A DNA stretch of 64,000 nt from Chionis minor (GCA_013398295.1 VZSF01003934.1:1044959-1108958); one strand, 5' to 3'. Shown: positions 39,778 through 52,860, counted from the stretch's first letter. Made by a program: numbers and translations. Notes: a model not told the origin generated them from the letters alone.

Positions 39778-39865
39778 AGTCAGAGGATATTGGGTTTAAT
39801 CCTGCTTATGCCATAAACACACTGTGTGACTTCGGAGAAATCATTTAAATCTAATTTTTATTCAG
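39778..39865 (+). mobile_element. MIR-like ancient SINE core
   Basis: The stretch ATTGGGTTTAATCCTGCTTA is followed by ACTGTGTGACTTCGGAGAAA and TCATTTAAAT. This is the order of the tRNA-like box B region, then the conserved MIR core with its GTGTGACTT-GG-AA-TCA pattern. Only the head-core junction is left. It is old and diverged, with no coding potential. Confidence 0.65.
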
Positions 39866-40012
39866 TCTGTTATGTACTTCTGTGACAGCCAGTATCTGTT
39901 TGATTTGTCCTTAGTTTGTGTGTTATTTTCCTCTAAAAAATAAATGACTGGGTCTGAAGAAATCCTGTGGAGGGGGTGAGAAATTGCTTCTTCCCTTGAG
40001 GAGCAATTGAGA

Positions 40013-40041
40013 CTGGTCTGGGACAGAAGCTTCCAGACCAG
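40013..40041. repeat. Perfect 9-bp inverted repeat (hairpin)
   Basis: CTGGTCTGG at 40013-40021 pairs exactly with CCAGACCAG at 40033-40041 around an 11-base loop. The stem is GC-rich for this window. It lies about 150 bases after the MIR-like SINE at 39778. Function is unknown. Confidence 0.9.
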
Positions 40042-41721
40042 AAGAAACAACACGACAGACAAATGGGAGCGAGACAGTCACAGCAAGGAGCTCTGAGCCT
40101 TCGGCTCAATAGTGAGACTACTGAGAGAGATGATTGAGCAAGCACCCAGGGCTCAGAGGTGATGGGAAGGGACCAGAGGAGCCACTGCCCACACAGTGGG
40201 CAGGGGAACTTGTTTACAAGTTCTTTTTATTTCTGTTCTGTCTTAGCTAATTATGTGGAGTTTTCTTCATTTAAAAGGTGAAGTATTTTAATTCGTATTC
40301 TAAGACAACTCGGCTTTTTTTGATTTCTTTTGTTCTAGCAACTCTGGGTCACTTGGTAAAACGTTCAAAAAAGTTGCCACAATTTAGAGTATCTCTAAGG
40401 ATTTGTTAGCATTTCAGTGATGTTTGAGTTCTGCAGATGGAAGAGCCTGACTTTTCTGGCCTCTGCCTCTTTCTGGCAGGAGAACAAACTCTGAGCAGTG
40501 TTCCTTATAAGAAATATTAGTTTGTATCGTGATCAGAGTCTTCAGTTTTGATTTCTTCTCTCTGCAACTGTTGATTATTTGTGCTGGTTTCAGTTACTAA
40601 GAAGACATGAAAAAGTTGCAACAAATTTCTGACAGAACGGAGTCAAAGCTAGGATGAGGGTCTGTGCCGGCTTTAAAAAGCCTTCTGTCATTGCTCTTTT
40701 TTCCCTTGCTCTTGAAGCTGACCAAGAGACTTCCACTAAAATGGCTTGGAGCATTCAGGTATGACTGTCTTTTTTTCCTCAGTGACAGAAGGCACCATGT
40801 TGAAAGACCTACCATAATTTAACATTCTAGCCACACAAAAAATTAAAGCATTTGAAGACCAGTTCTTCAGCTGATGTTAACAAGTATTTCCCTATGAATT
40901 TCAGGCAAATATGCATATTTAAGCTAGCTTTGATTCTACAAGTGGAATTCCAGTTTAAGTGCCCATAGGAAGTAAAATCTAAATTTAATTGTTTTAGGGG
41001 AAAGAATATAGGCTAGAAGGAAAACACTATTCCAAATGCATGAAATCAAATATGCTCACTAAAGTAATTTGCAGCATATAATGGTGAACCTCAAAACTGT
41101 GACACCAGTTTACATACGAAAATGTAAGCTGAAGCATAAGAGAGTTTGCAATAAAAAGAGAGTTGATACCATGCCTATGTCAATATTCTTAGAGGTGCTG
41201 GTCCAGCAAAGAAGAGAAACAAATTGAAAGGAGATGCTGACAGCAGAGAGCATCAAAGCAGAGTTATTCAGAGGAAAAGGAAATTTGATAGTTTTTCATC
41301 ACTGATGCCCATGCCAAAAGAGTCATCACATATGAAATATTCAAAACAAAGAAAGGATATATCTTGCCTATCCAAGGACAGTACATTATATGGAAAGAGC
41401 TCTCTTAGAACTAATGGTCCACCTCTGTTATTAGATACTTCATTTCACTGAATTGCTTCTTTTTCTTTCCCCAGCTAGAATATCACTCTAGCTACTAAAA
41501 ACTTTCTTATCCCAAAACTCAAACATGAAACAAACATGATTTCACTACAAAATAAAAATCACATTGTAATAAAATAAGTTTGTTACGTTCACTTGCTCTA
41601 AATATTCAAAGAAACACATTTTGTTTTCCTAAAGTTCATGAAAAGAAAATCCGAATAGATTTCAACATGGACAAAGATAATTTGCAATTAGCAGTAACTG
41701 AAAGGTTTAGGATAGCATGTA

Positions 41722-41855
41722 AGTGTTTACCATGTGCTTAAATCTCACTGAAGTGAATTATATATTGCTGCATTCTTAAAATAAAGCACATGATGTAGTT
41801 CTGTCTTGAGCAGACAAGTACACACTTTGGTACTTTCCTGAATCAGGGCCACAGT
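41722..41855. repeat. Palindromic ancient amniote repeat (MITE-like), second family
   Basis: AAGTGTTTACCATGTGCTTA and AATCTCACTGAAGTGAATTA form the left half. The right half holds CTTAAAATAAAGCACATGAT and, after an insertion or diverged spacer, ACTTTCCTGAATCAGGGCCA. The CATGTGCTTAAA block is complemented by a diverged counterpart (AAAGCACATG). The closing CTGAATC-GGGCC motif is typical of an old amniote repeat. Inactive; the family name is unknown to me. Confidence 0.55.
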
Positions 41856-42539
41856 CTGTGGGATTTTCTCTTTCATTAACTGATTCATAAAAAGGCATGT
41901 ACACATCACTGAACTTCCCCGTTGACATATCTGTCAGCAGTTATGAAAACCAGTGTGTAACACTTGAGAACACCTGGACAAATAATCTTTCATAGTAAAA
42001 TCCTTCAACTGTTTTCACTTTATACACCACATATGATTATTTATTTTCTTTGGCACTGCCCTGATTAAAGTGAAATCTTGCTATGAACTCAGAGAATCAC
42101 AATTTACTAGGTTAATTTTTTTACCGAGAGCTTTTGTTGTTCCAGAACTGAACTAGCTTCATTGTTAAATGCTTGCAGAACACAGAATGCTTTGGTTTGT
42201 GTCCTTTGAATTCACCACGGGAAGCTATATGCCATGGGTACTATGCAATGCAGGAATTAGCAAGACATAAAGTTAAGGTACAAATCTGGACACATACTAC
42301 ACTACTGTTACTATTGGTCACTGCAGCATTATTGCTTTGTTAAGATCCTGGTATAAAACAAGTGACAGACTTAAAGAATTAATTTGGTTCCCTGATATCA
42401 TCTAATAAAAGACAGAAGTAGGAGTAAAGCTAGAAGCACGATGTGTCTCAGAATTTATTAATTACAGAAGGATAGGAAAAAGCTTTGTGGAAGGTAAGTA
42501 GGGGGCAACCTTCCTGGGCTGCATCTCTCTCTCACTATT

Positions 42540-43040
42540 TCTGTAACAGCTTAGCTCCAGCCAGCTACGAGTGGATGTGTGTGTTCTGGGAAAGAGTGTG
42601 TGTGTGTGTGTGTGTGTGTGTTGGGCAGCTAACTTGGGTGTCCCCAGGGCCAGCGCCCAGCCGGACCCACCAGGATGGGACCTGACCAGTAGAGGCAACC
42701 ATGTGAGACAGTGGCGTAACACTGTCAGACCTGAAAATCACATGGAGTGAAAACGGGGAGAAGGGAAGATGAGAGCAGCAGTGTACCTCCCACAGCACTG
42801 AAGGGAACGGGGTGAAAAAGTAACCGCTCTTGCACAAAGAACTGTCCTGGAAGAAAGACCCCTGGGCTCTTCGGAGCAGGTAGAGAGACAGGCACTCTTC
42901 CTGTTGTGCTGTGCTCTGTCACCTCTCTGAGCGCAGCAGACACCAGCACACACACACAGCAGGGCGGGCTGCAAACGGGCTGCAGGCGCCGAGGGGATGA
43001 TTCAGCTCTCGTTTGGCAACTGCTGTGCGAGATCACATGT
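42540..43040. other. GC-richer patch with microsatellite and scattered CpG
   Basis: The stretch is richer in G and C than the flanks, with CpG at several places (for example in GCCAGCGCCC and GGCGCCGAGG). It contains the GT microsatellite at 42596-42621. Short frames on both strands overlap and share no recognisable domain. An LTR or an unannotated exon is possible, but I see no clear TG...CA ends or target duplication. Confidence 0.3.
42596..42621. repeat. (GT)n dinucleotide microsatellite
   Basis: This is an uninterrupted run of about 13 GT units inside the GC-richer patch at 42540-43040. The CA side produces threonine and histidine runs in short open frames, which are not genes. Confidence 0.97.
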
Positions 43041-43233
43041 TCAAGCTCCCTGATGTCTCTATGCATTATTCCTTATATAATTTCTGAAACACTTCTTCTT
43101 CACTCGTTCTACATTATTAGATATCTATAGATCTACCACAACTTTCTTACAGTAGTCATCCTTAGTTTTCAGTCTGTCCCTATTAAGATCTTTACTTTTG
43201 TTCATACTCATCTCATAGCAATTTCATGGTAAA

Positions 43234-43258
43234 GATACTTAAGCTTATGTTAAGTATC
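43234..43258. repeat. Perfect 9-bp inverted repeat (hairpin)
   Basis: GATACTTAA at 43234-43242 pairs exactly with TTAAGTATC at 43250-43258 around a 7-base loop. It is AT-rich and sits in a pyrimidine-rich stretch with no genes. Confidence 0.9.
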
Positions 43259-44599
43259 ATACAAAATTAAATTAGTGTTTTACCTCCACTCCTTTAACTC
43301 ATTTTGCTTTAATTCTATTTAATTCAATTTAAGAGAACTTACTGTTTCATTACTTGGATTGCAAGTACCTGAATAGTTTACTTGCACATCCTTCATCTGG
43401 AACTATCAAACTCTTAACTATCTCCACTTCCTCCTTCATGTTTAATCTATTCACATGTGACTGCCTCCCACTTCTGAAGTTACTAGCCCAATTTTAATGA
43501 GAACAGGATCTGTATTTTAACTAACCACACAAGTCATCCTTTATGTAGTGCCAGAGACATCATACAGATCACATTGGGACTGTAATTCTTACTGCTGTAT
43601 TTTCCTTTAATATAGAAATATCTTTATCTATTTCCTTTTCAATTTTTAATTCCACTGTACCTTGTTCTGTCCTCACTGAGGCTAATCAAGCCTTCTGTCT
43701 TAATAATATTCTTGATCTGTAATCACTCCTTATTCAGTGCAGATTCTAAAGTTACTGCTTCCTACACACTTACAGTAAGACCAGGACATGTTTGCTTCGG
43801 TAACTGGTATAGATTTTGTACTGTTGTATGTAAGCACATAATAGCCTTTTTCCTGCTTGCCTGAGCAAGTACGTGAGGGATCTAAAGCGCTGAATGGAAA
43901 TAACTACTACACGAGCTGTTATGTATCCCTCAGAGAATGTTAGCCAAAAAATCACGGTAGCTGAATAGACACTGGACATCTCCCAGTCCGGGCGATGTGC
44001 CATGTCAGTTATTAAATCATGTATGTTGAACCATCATTCGTTGTTTTCAGGAAAAATGATGTAAGGCACAAAAATGCCACATGGCAATAAAGATTACGTT
44101 AATGCCTTAGTGTTTGGTGGGGGTGAGAGCTACAAGTGACGTATTAATATACTAAGTTGGAAAATCCTGGTTTTCAGCAGAAAAAGATTGCAAAATCCTA
44201 AATCTGGTACTGACTCAGATTTTGAGCCAACTATAGCAGAGGAAGGCAGCATCCTTTAACAGATTAGTGTATGCTGTGCTTTGTGGCAGACTGTATTGCT
44301 GGATTTTCTGTTGGTGCTTGACCAGTAATTTAGGCTATCGTCTTCACACAGCTCTCAATTGTACCCTGAGGATGAACTGGCTACTACTGTCATTCTCTGT
44401 GCACAATACAAGCCCTAGACAATATGATCTAAGCTAGAACCTAAATTTCTTCAATTTTACAAAGGCATTTTCTCACAAAGAGCTTGAATGCTTGGTTATG
44501 TGACTCCACGTGTGGTAACAATACACTGAACTAACAGTGGAATAAATTCTTTACTGAGGCAGATGGACAGTTAAGCTACTTAATATTTCTAAATAACTA

Positions 44600-44975
44600 A
44601 ACCATAGAAATTCAAAGGATCTCTGGAGGTTATGTCACCCAGTCTCCTGCTCAAAGCAGGACTATCATCAGTGCTAGATCAAGCTGGCTGTGGTTTTGTC
44701 CAAGTCTTGAAAACCTCCAAGGTTGGAAATGCCACAATCTCTCTAAGTAATCTGGTTCCTGAGCACCCTCTTGGTGAAAAAGTTTTTCCCATGTCCAGTT
44801 TGAACCTCCCAAGCTATGATTTGTCATCATTTCCCCTTCCTATATTGTCTGCAACTACAGAGGACTTTCGCTCTGTCATCTTCAGAGTTCCTTTTCAAAT
44901 AGTTTCAAGTGGCTGTGAGATCCCTTTCCGTATCTTCCTCTTTGTCAGGTTCCGATTTATACACAGTGAATAGCT
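44600..44975 (-). mobile_element. Old CR1 fragment, 3' end on minus strand
   Basis: Read on the plus strand, this is the reverse complement of a CR1 3' end. It opens with a diverged terminal tail and an AGGATCTCTGGAGGTTATGT-like version of the CR1 3' motif. CAGTCTCCTGCTCAAAGCAG follows, then AAAACCTCCAAGGTTGGAAA, a GGTTCCTGAGCACCCTCTTG block and a GTGAAAAAGTTTTTCCCATG block. These correspond in order to the reverse-complemented ORF2 C-terminus. The plus-strand open frame at 44632-44973 is antisense to the element and is not a gene. Divergence is much greater than in the 61-kb copy. The end near 44975 is approximate. Confidence 0.85.
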
Positions 44976-47587
44976 CTGCAGGCAAGCACAAGGGTGCCAT
45001 CTTAGCATCTTTTTTGTTCTTCACACAATCAGTATAATTCAAAATCTGAACACAATGATGAAATAAAACATGTGTTTTGTGGGATTAACATGTGAGCAGC
45101 ATGACATATCGCCCCTAGGTACACATGTGGTCTGCACTGTAAAGCACGATCAGCAGTTATAATCTAATCAGGCCTAACGTGGGCTGAGAGTAACAGAAGG
45201 AGACTTTCACTTGTTAAAATCATCTGTGGGAAATTTCAACTTTGACAACACAGCATTTTCCAATCATATCTAGCCTCTGACCTAGGGAGACAGTGTACCC
45301 TTTTCACATCATACATCAGCCCTTGATCTTGCAGACACATGGTAGGTTGAGTCTGAGGTTGTCAATGGCTTGTGTGATAGAGGCATCTCAATTTCAACAT
45401 GTTCTTCCTCTAACAGCTTGAAATACAATGTCCTGAGCAAGCTAGGAAATGTTGAGCAGAGGCTAGACCCACTATGATTTCGAAGTCAAGCCAAAGTACT
45501 CCCTACCACACAAGGAAGACCCCTAGTCAGATATAATGATCCTATAAAAGTGGTATGAATAAGGACCAGGTCTTATTGTGCAAATTAAAGTTAGTGAATG
45601 AAACCACACTAGGGTCTGCTATTCCTTTCCATCTGTCAATCTGAAGTATTTGGTAAACTGGATAGAGCCTGAGAGATTAGGAAGGCCTGAAAGCATTTCC
45701 TTTTTGCAACTAAACTTACTGAAAAGCATTTCTGTATTCTTCATAAAAAGTGTGAACACAGTTCTTACAGGGAGGTTACTAAAAATCCCCCAACACCACA
45801 CTTGCTTGATTTCCTACTCACTCCTTTTATTCATCAAAGTTTCATGCTGATACAGAACTGTCAAAGATCACAGAAAAGGTAAAGATAAATCCTAACATCT
45901 GTATCCCATTCACCCAGCATAGGAAGAACACCCTTTTTAACTGCACAAGGGGGCCATGTTAGATGGTATCCAACACAGTCATTCTATTTTATACCTACAG
46001 TTTAATAATGAAACTAACTCAAAGTTTACACTGTGCTTACAAGATAGGGCTACTGTGTTATTAGCTCATCTGATGTACTGAAGTCCTGTTACAATTTTTT
46101 TCAGGTGCTTTTTTAAAGACTGGACACTGAGAATATACTATTTAACCAGGCACTATAAAAATACTAGCAGGTTAAAAATTGCATAGACAACTTCTTTACC
46201 AGCTGCCACAGTTGCTTGAAAATTGTTCAGTTTTCCAAAAAAAAGGCATCATTTTCCCTGCAGAACATAGTGCAGTAGCCTCCTCCTCTAGTTTCTATGC
46301 AATCCATAAGCACCTCTTAATTTTATAAAGTTCTTTTTCCAGTATAGCAAGCATTGGACTGGAACCTCTAGAACAGCCAGGGCTGGGTTCTGGCCATAGA
46401 TCCTACCTTTGTATTTCACACTGGTATGAAGAAAGCATTAAAAATTCTAGCTCCTCAAATCTGCAAATAATTTTGTAACGTGAGAAGCAAAATCAGAGCA
46501 GAACTTCCAAAGAAATGACCTCCGGAGAATTCAGCCGCATCCTTCCATGTCTAAACAAACATCTTATGGAATTCATTACATTCCAGGTTTTTACACCAAA
46601 AGTGACCTGAGCTGATATTTAGAATATTTGAATCTTTATTCAGCAGCAGCACTATTAAATGCAGCATCATCCAAAAATATGGCAGTCTCTGTGTAGAAAT
46701 AAGAAGCCTACTGTAATTTCAAATGTACAGGCAAAGTGGCTGTTCATGGTAGATACCAATTTCTCCACAGAAGTATACTTCATGGCTTGCTTTCTGGTTA
46801 GAGACTTCTTGGATCCCTTATCCTTTTATTCAGGATGGAAGCAAAAATCAAAACCTTCTTGGTTAACTACAGAATAAGCATTGGATAAAACTAAAAAATC
46901 TAGTGTTTATTCTTTTCTCTTTTCTCAAACACCTTTAAATGTGGGCTTGATCCCCTTCCAGAAAAGGGAATGTTGAGACTGTCTGACAGGTGCTTTAACC
47001 TGTTACTACTTATTGCCTGTCTAGTTGGAGAGAGCCACCTACACACATCCTCCCTGCCAGCAGGTGCATTAAAAAGGTGTGTCTCTGAGTCCCAGCCATT
47101 GCTGTAATTCAGTACAAGCTTTATAGACAAAAATACCATCAGAGCAATGAAACAGCCAGCGCTGTCAGCACACCAATTAAGCTGTCAGTATTCTGATGTC
47201 TACTGCTTTCTACGCAATCATTAACTGTTTAGTTTCTTCCTTGCATAAAATCTAAGTTTTACTGTGAATGGTGAAAACACTATAGGAAACTTTACTAGCC
47301 CAGATAAAATAATTTTAATTTCAAGTGACATTGCTTTCCCCTGACTAGAGGCTATTGTTACGTGCTTCACATTTCACTTCTAATATGGTATTCCATTTCC
47401 CCTGCAGTTTAATAGACAAGGATTCTTTAGGCTCTTCCATACCAAACCTCTTTCTGGTTTAGATTATGGGAATAACAAGCCAGGAGAAAACAAACAGACC
47501 TATATAAAGGGAAAGCATAAATTTAATATACATTTAACATGCTGTCATCATAAATGAAGGTTACAGTTTTGGATCATGATCATGATT

Positions 47588-47660
47588 TTATTAGGTGCTC
47601 TACAAACAGACAAAAGTTTTCTGTCTCAAAAGGGTTTATGACCTAAAACAGAGCGTCTAG
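47588..47660 (-). mobile_element. 3' segment of an ancient amniote SINE, minus strand
   Basis: TTAGGTGCTCTACAAACAGA followed by CAAAAGTTTTCTGTCTCAAA and AGGGTTTATGACCTAAA is the reverse-complemented counterpart of the segment at 32360-32430. In both, the conserved parts are the GGTGCTGTACAAACA-like and AGACAGTCCCTG-like blocks. The similarity fades after 47660. Old and inactive. Confidence 0.6.
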
Positions 47661-49820
47661 CATACAGTCTCTGTATGGCCCCCACGGATAACTCATCTTT
47701 GGGAGAAGCTGTGGGTGGGAATTTCTCTGGCAGGGGCAGCCTCTTCAGAGCCACATAATTTTCCAGGTGCTTTCAGTCCTTAGCTGGAAATCAGTGGACT
47801 CACTAAAAGCACATGTGTAGCGCAGTTGCTCTGTAAACACATGCACAGTACATTTGGCACTTCAGACTACCACCTACTTAGTAAGTCTCCTGACCACAGG
47901 GAATGTTGTATGATGGAAAAGCCACGGGACAGAGCCTGGCTCTGCGACCAGGTTGAGTACAGAGATCCTTAACCAGAAATCCCTGAGCTTTATCTCCCCA
48001 GGGAGCTAAGGTAAGAGCTATGGCTAGAAGTATAGTGGCATATAAGGGAACGATCTGATCATAGTGAGGACAATGAAAGCAAAGGTGCAACCATCTGTTC
48101 TACAGTTGCTAAGAAGTCTGAAAAAGAAACATTCATTTTTGCTTTACATAAGAAAACCCCTGAATCTCAGAGCTGGGGATTTTCTTCCTAAATATCTGGA
48201 CTTAAATGTCCATTTAGAGATGAAATATCAGTTCTGCGATTTTAAGTGATGCATACACAGCCAAAATGTGGGAGAAGGCTGTGAGAAGGAATAAAGGAAC
48301 AGGAATAGTGAACAAGAGCATCCTATGCAACTGCAGGACCTCAGGAAATGGAAAGGGCTAGCAGTTCAGCCTTCTTGGAGAAGAGAAATGGTGCGAGTTC
48401 CATTCAAAGTAACATCTGGTAAAACACTCTGCTTGGTATCAAGTAAAGTAGTAGGTGCTTGCACTTGTATTTTATACATCCCAGATGAGAAGAGGAATGA
48501 ACGGATTGTACAGTACAGAGGAAGATAAACACACAAAAGCAAACACTCCCCTCAACTCTCTCACTCTCTGTCAACTAAAAGGTTCCATGAAATGCTTCAG
48601 TCAGCATGTCTTAAAGATAAATACACATTTTAAGCTAGAGTCTGATCCGACAAGGTTTATACTAGTAAGTATTCATTATTACACTTCTGTAACAGATCAG
48701 GAGAATGCCTTTCATTCTGGAAATATTTTACATCAAAAGGTGCAAGCACCAAAGTAGATCCTTAGCTAAAGTAAGAAAGCATTGCTTCAGTAAAGTTAAT
48801 AGAGCTATACCACTTGACTAGTCGAAAATCTGGCCACAGCAAAGCTACAATTGAATAAGAAGATTTATTTTCTACACGAGCTATGAGAGGACTGAGATCA
48901 TTATCTTTTTCTAATAGATATAGACAATACTTAAAGATCCATTTGCAAAATGAAACACACAAGCTGATGAGCCTGTGGAGGTGGAAAAGACTTGATGTAT
49001 ATGATCTCTGACCTTCATTTTCACTGCCTTCACTTCATGAAGCACTGCTGCTACTCTAAAAAGTACATATTTATATAACATTTTATATGTGTAAGTCAGG
49101 CAAATGCTAAGGAAAACTATAAAGGCTTAGCTTCAGTGCTTGAAAGCAATATATCATCAAAAGAACTAGATGAAGAATACTGATTTCCCTGTTATTGTAG
49201 TCCTGTAAATTTTGCTGAAATATTTCAAGAATATAAAATTTTTGCTTCTACATTGCTGGAAACAAATGAATGGAAAGATAATTGTGCATCTTGTTCACAT
49301 TCATGTGAAGGGGTCTATGCAGAAAAGGGAACTCTAATAATCCTGGGGTGCTAGCCAGACTCATCAATCCCGGAAAGTGACTTTTCTCTAATTGTTTCAC
49401 AGGAAAACTGGTGCAAAGCATTTTCAAGACAAAAGGCTCTATTTTTGCCTTTTTTCAGGTCCAAATAGTATGTTACACCGGTGTATGCTTTTAGCTTTTA
49501 GTGAGAAATATTCCATGTATTTTGTAAATTTAAGTGTCAAAGCACTTGTACCTACTACAGGATCAGGCTCTAAGTGCTAGAAAACTTATGCTGCTACTAT
49601 CCAGCCTTGCCCTTTGTGCAATTTGTTTAAAGATTGTTTTGCAAGTACTTTTTGGGCCATTGCTATAATGGCTGAGAAATTCATTAGAGAGTAAATTCTT
49701 ATATGCGGTTGCTGAATTTGGGCTTTAGCTCTAACTGTAGTCAGCTGAACAAGACAAAACCAGTGTATAAGGCAAAACAGAACCTGGCAATGAGGTAACA
49801 AGCAATAGCATCGAGCTATC

Positions 49821-49892
49821 AAAAACAGTGTGAAATTGAAATATTAAAAATAGTGTGAAACTGAAATATTAAAAATAGTGTGAAACTGAAAA
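49821..49892. repeat. 25-bp tandem repeat, nearly three copies
   Basis: Copies start at 49821, 49846 and 49871. Each begins AAAAA(C/T)AGTGTGAAA and ends TGAAATATT; the third copy breaks off after about 22 bases. Copies 1 and 2 differ at two sites (C/T and T/C), while 2 and 3 are identical over their shared length. The unit has no recognised relatives. Confidence 0.97.
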
Positions 49893-52860
49893 CCTCCTGT
49901 CAGACAAAATGAGTTAAAAAAGGGTTAAACAGCAAAGGAAATATTGATAAAACTCACACTAAATATGGGGTTGAGGAAATACTGCTCAGATTTTTGCTGC
50001 AGATTTTACTTCAAAATGTTACTTACAAATCTCCTGTCAAGGGCTGTTAAAAACCAAATGCAAGAGCTAAAAAGTACAGGACTAACCATATAATTGGGAT
50101 CTAAGATTTGCTTTCACCTGAATTACTTGCCCTCAAGTGAAATTCTGAAGAAAGCCACTATTTTCTGTGCCACATTCTATGTAAAACATGATTCCCTGCT
50201 TGCAAGCCTAGCTGGCTCTTTACACGGAGAGAAATATTTCCAGAGGTTCTGCCATTGTTTTGTGCCAGTTCTATCCATGTGCCAACTGGCTGAGTTCCTC
50301 GTGCCTCCTTCAAACTCTTCCCTACAACATGTGCTCTGCCCTCCAACTTCATGTAAGTTTTTACATCTTTCCTTTTAAGAAATGTCATTGTTCAGATTTT
50401 TGTTTAAGCGCTGGCTTGTCAAAGAAGCACAGATTAGAAGTATGCAGTCTGCCATAAAATCATGCCCCTGATAATGTAGGGTTTCCTCTTAGAAGCATGA
50501 TGCTCTTCAAACCAGCCTTTTCTTGCCTGTTTCTGGTATTGATTCAGGATGTGTTTTGACTCTTACCACTTCCTCCATCCGGTTACATATGGTCCGACTT
50601 GTCCTCTCTTGCTGATTGTTCATATGATCTTTACAAAAAGGTTTGCTGATGGTAGAAGACCTTTCCACATTCTCTCCGGTCATACACATGTAGCCTTTCT
50701 GTCTGCCATTATTTAGCAGGCTGCCCCACATCAGAACCGTATTTGGTTCTCTGACAATCAGCCTTTTTGTCCTAATGCCTCCTGCCATTCCCAGTGCTCC
50801 TGTACTGTGAGAAAGGGATTCCTTCATGTCTGCTCTACTTTCGTCATTAATCTCCTGGGTGTTGACTCAGCCTTATATTGATCTTATTGAACATGGAGAT
50901 CTCTTTCTAAATTCAGACTTTCCCTCTAGCTGTTTTCCTCCCTTAAAAACTCTTTTCCTCTTCTCAAATGCTGGCAAGAACTCCCAATAACTCTTCTCTC
51001 TGATTCCATGCTGAGAATTTTTCTAATGTTGCATTGCAACCAAACTTATTGTTTGCACAGTCAAAGGCAATAGATGTGTATGTCAACAGCCATAAACTTC
51101 AAGCGATAACATCTTTTTATTTTCACAGGTTTCTTATCAACACATGGTATTTGTCTACTGACCTCAGAACTGCTTTGTTGTAAACCCCAGCAGTCAGTCA
51201 CATCTCTTCAGTCTGGTTTATATTTATCGTGCTGCTGGGATTATATTGCAGCTGGCTGTATAATTTAGCTTGACTCACACTCGTCATTAATTAAAGAATG
51301 TAGCTGCAAACCTAGGAGTCATACCACTGCCACCTTCTTTTGTTTTATGATTTGGTAGAACTATTCCACAGATAGCTGCTTCTTCATGGGAAATTCCTGA
51401 ATTCCAGATCATTATGCCTGCTGCTTTATTTTAGGTGAGGCTGCTGTGGCACTGGGACATAATATGATGTAATATGATGATTTCCCACACATTTTGCATT
51501 GCTGCTGATGAAACAGACATTAATATTTCCACATTCTAGGCTTCTTTCTATGGCACACATGCTAGACCAAAATGGATGTGATAGGATGAAGCCTTTAAAA
51601 GGTCCTGTACTTTAGATTTAGATTAGAACATATAGGACACCAAAATGTAAGTATGTTTACAGTGGGAGGCCAAATCCTGACTGCAGTAAGAGTCACTGAG
51701 ACCAAATCTCACACACGGCATTGAAATATCCATACCTAACTGTCCAAGGATTTGGTTGCAATTATACACTAAGAAACAGAAGAGGAGTCTGAGCATTTTG
51801 AACTTTAGAAAACAGTAAAGCTGAAACTTGGGTATACAACTACATTTAATGTCACTATTGGGGAACGACTACAGAAGGCTGGAAATGGGCATGTGGCTGA
51901 AAACTCCTTAATTATAGCGTAAGCTACCTTTCATCAGCGGAATCACAGTAGCGTAAGTGTGAACATTCATACTCTGCCCAAAGTAAAACACATTTGTTGA
52001 AGCCATCATGCCATCAGTTGGGGACCACAGGTATTCTTTCTCTAGTTCAGTTAAGTATGGTTTACCTTTGGTCTGAGTTTGAAAGTTAAGACCTTCCACT
52101 TCCGTATCAGTGCATTTAACCAGTCCTTAATGGATTCAGTGTCCTTTGCCCAGCATTAAGGAAGCCTCCATTCTGGCTTTCTCCAATGAGAAAGTGATCA
52201 ACTCTAATCATTAAAATTAAACAAACTATGATCACAATTACATTTAAATAAGACATCTTGTAGCACAGTCACAAGCATCAATTTATTCTTGCTTGAACCA
52301 ATAGTAGGTAAACAATTAGAGCTTTTGCAGGGGAGGTGCGAGGAAGATGAAAAACAAAAAACAAAACTGAAAAGCCAAAACTGAAGAGTCTTTTTACAAC
52401 TGTAATTTATAGGCACAAATTCTAATTAATGAGAGCTGTAGAAAGCCTCAAGGAAAGGCTAAGGCAAATCCAACAGGTCACAACAGAATGAGAAAAAATT
52501 CATAGAATGCAGTGTGTCTGGTCTGTCTTTTGATTACATTTGCTGTTCTTGTTGTTTGCATCAGCTTATTTTTAATTGTTGGTTGCTGTGTTACTGCGGC
52601 TGCAATGCGAATTCCCACAAACCAGGATTTCACCTAAAAGGCTGTTTAGCCAGGTGAAGCAGAAGGTATTCTATTATAGAAGACAGGAAAGGAACTATAC
52701 CATTTTAAGGAAATGTTCTTTAAGTAATTAAAGACAAATTAAGTATCATTTGGGTGTATGTAAACAACATGTTAAATTATACAAATCTGAACTGCATGAA
52801 CCCACAGGTATAATAAGAAAGCCATATCAGAGATCAGGGCTTCAGAGTGTTGGGAACTGT

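Larger units (their letters stand above)
39866..44599. other. Unique non-coding DNA with small repeats
   Basis: Contains two hairpins, one palindromic repeat and the GC-richer patch. The stretch 43070-43760 is pyrimidine-rich on the plus strand without a clear repeat identity. No gene is seen. Confidence 0.5.

Noticed and set aside
43070..43760. Pyrimidine-rich stretch considered as an old LTR or LINE fragment
   Set aside because: No ordered blocks of a known repeat, no terminal motifs and no target duplication could be seen.
44632..44973. 113-codon plus-strand frame
   Set aside because: It is antisense to the minus-strand CR1 fragment.
47573..47586. 14-bp perfect palindrome ATCATGATCATGAT
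   Set aside because: It is a short, simple ATCATG iteration and needs no special explanation.
51655..51720. GGCCAAATCCTGACTGCAGT considered as a third copy of the palindromic family
   Set aside because: Only one arm resembles the family and the second arm is missing.
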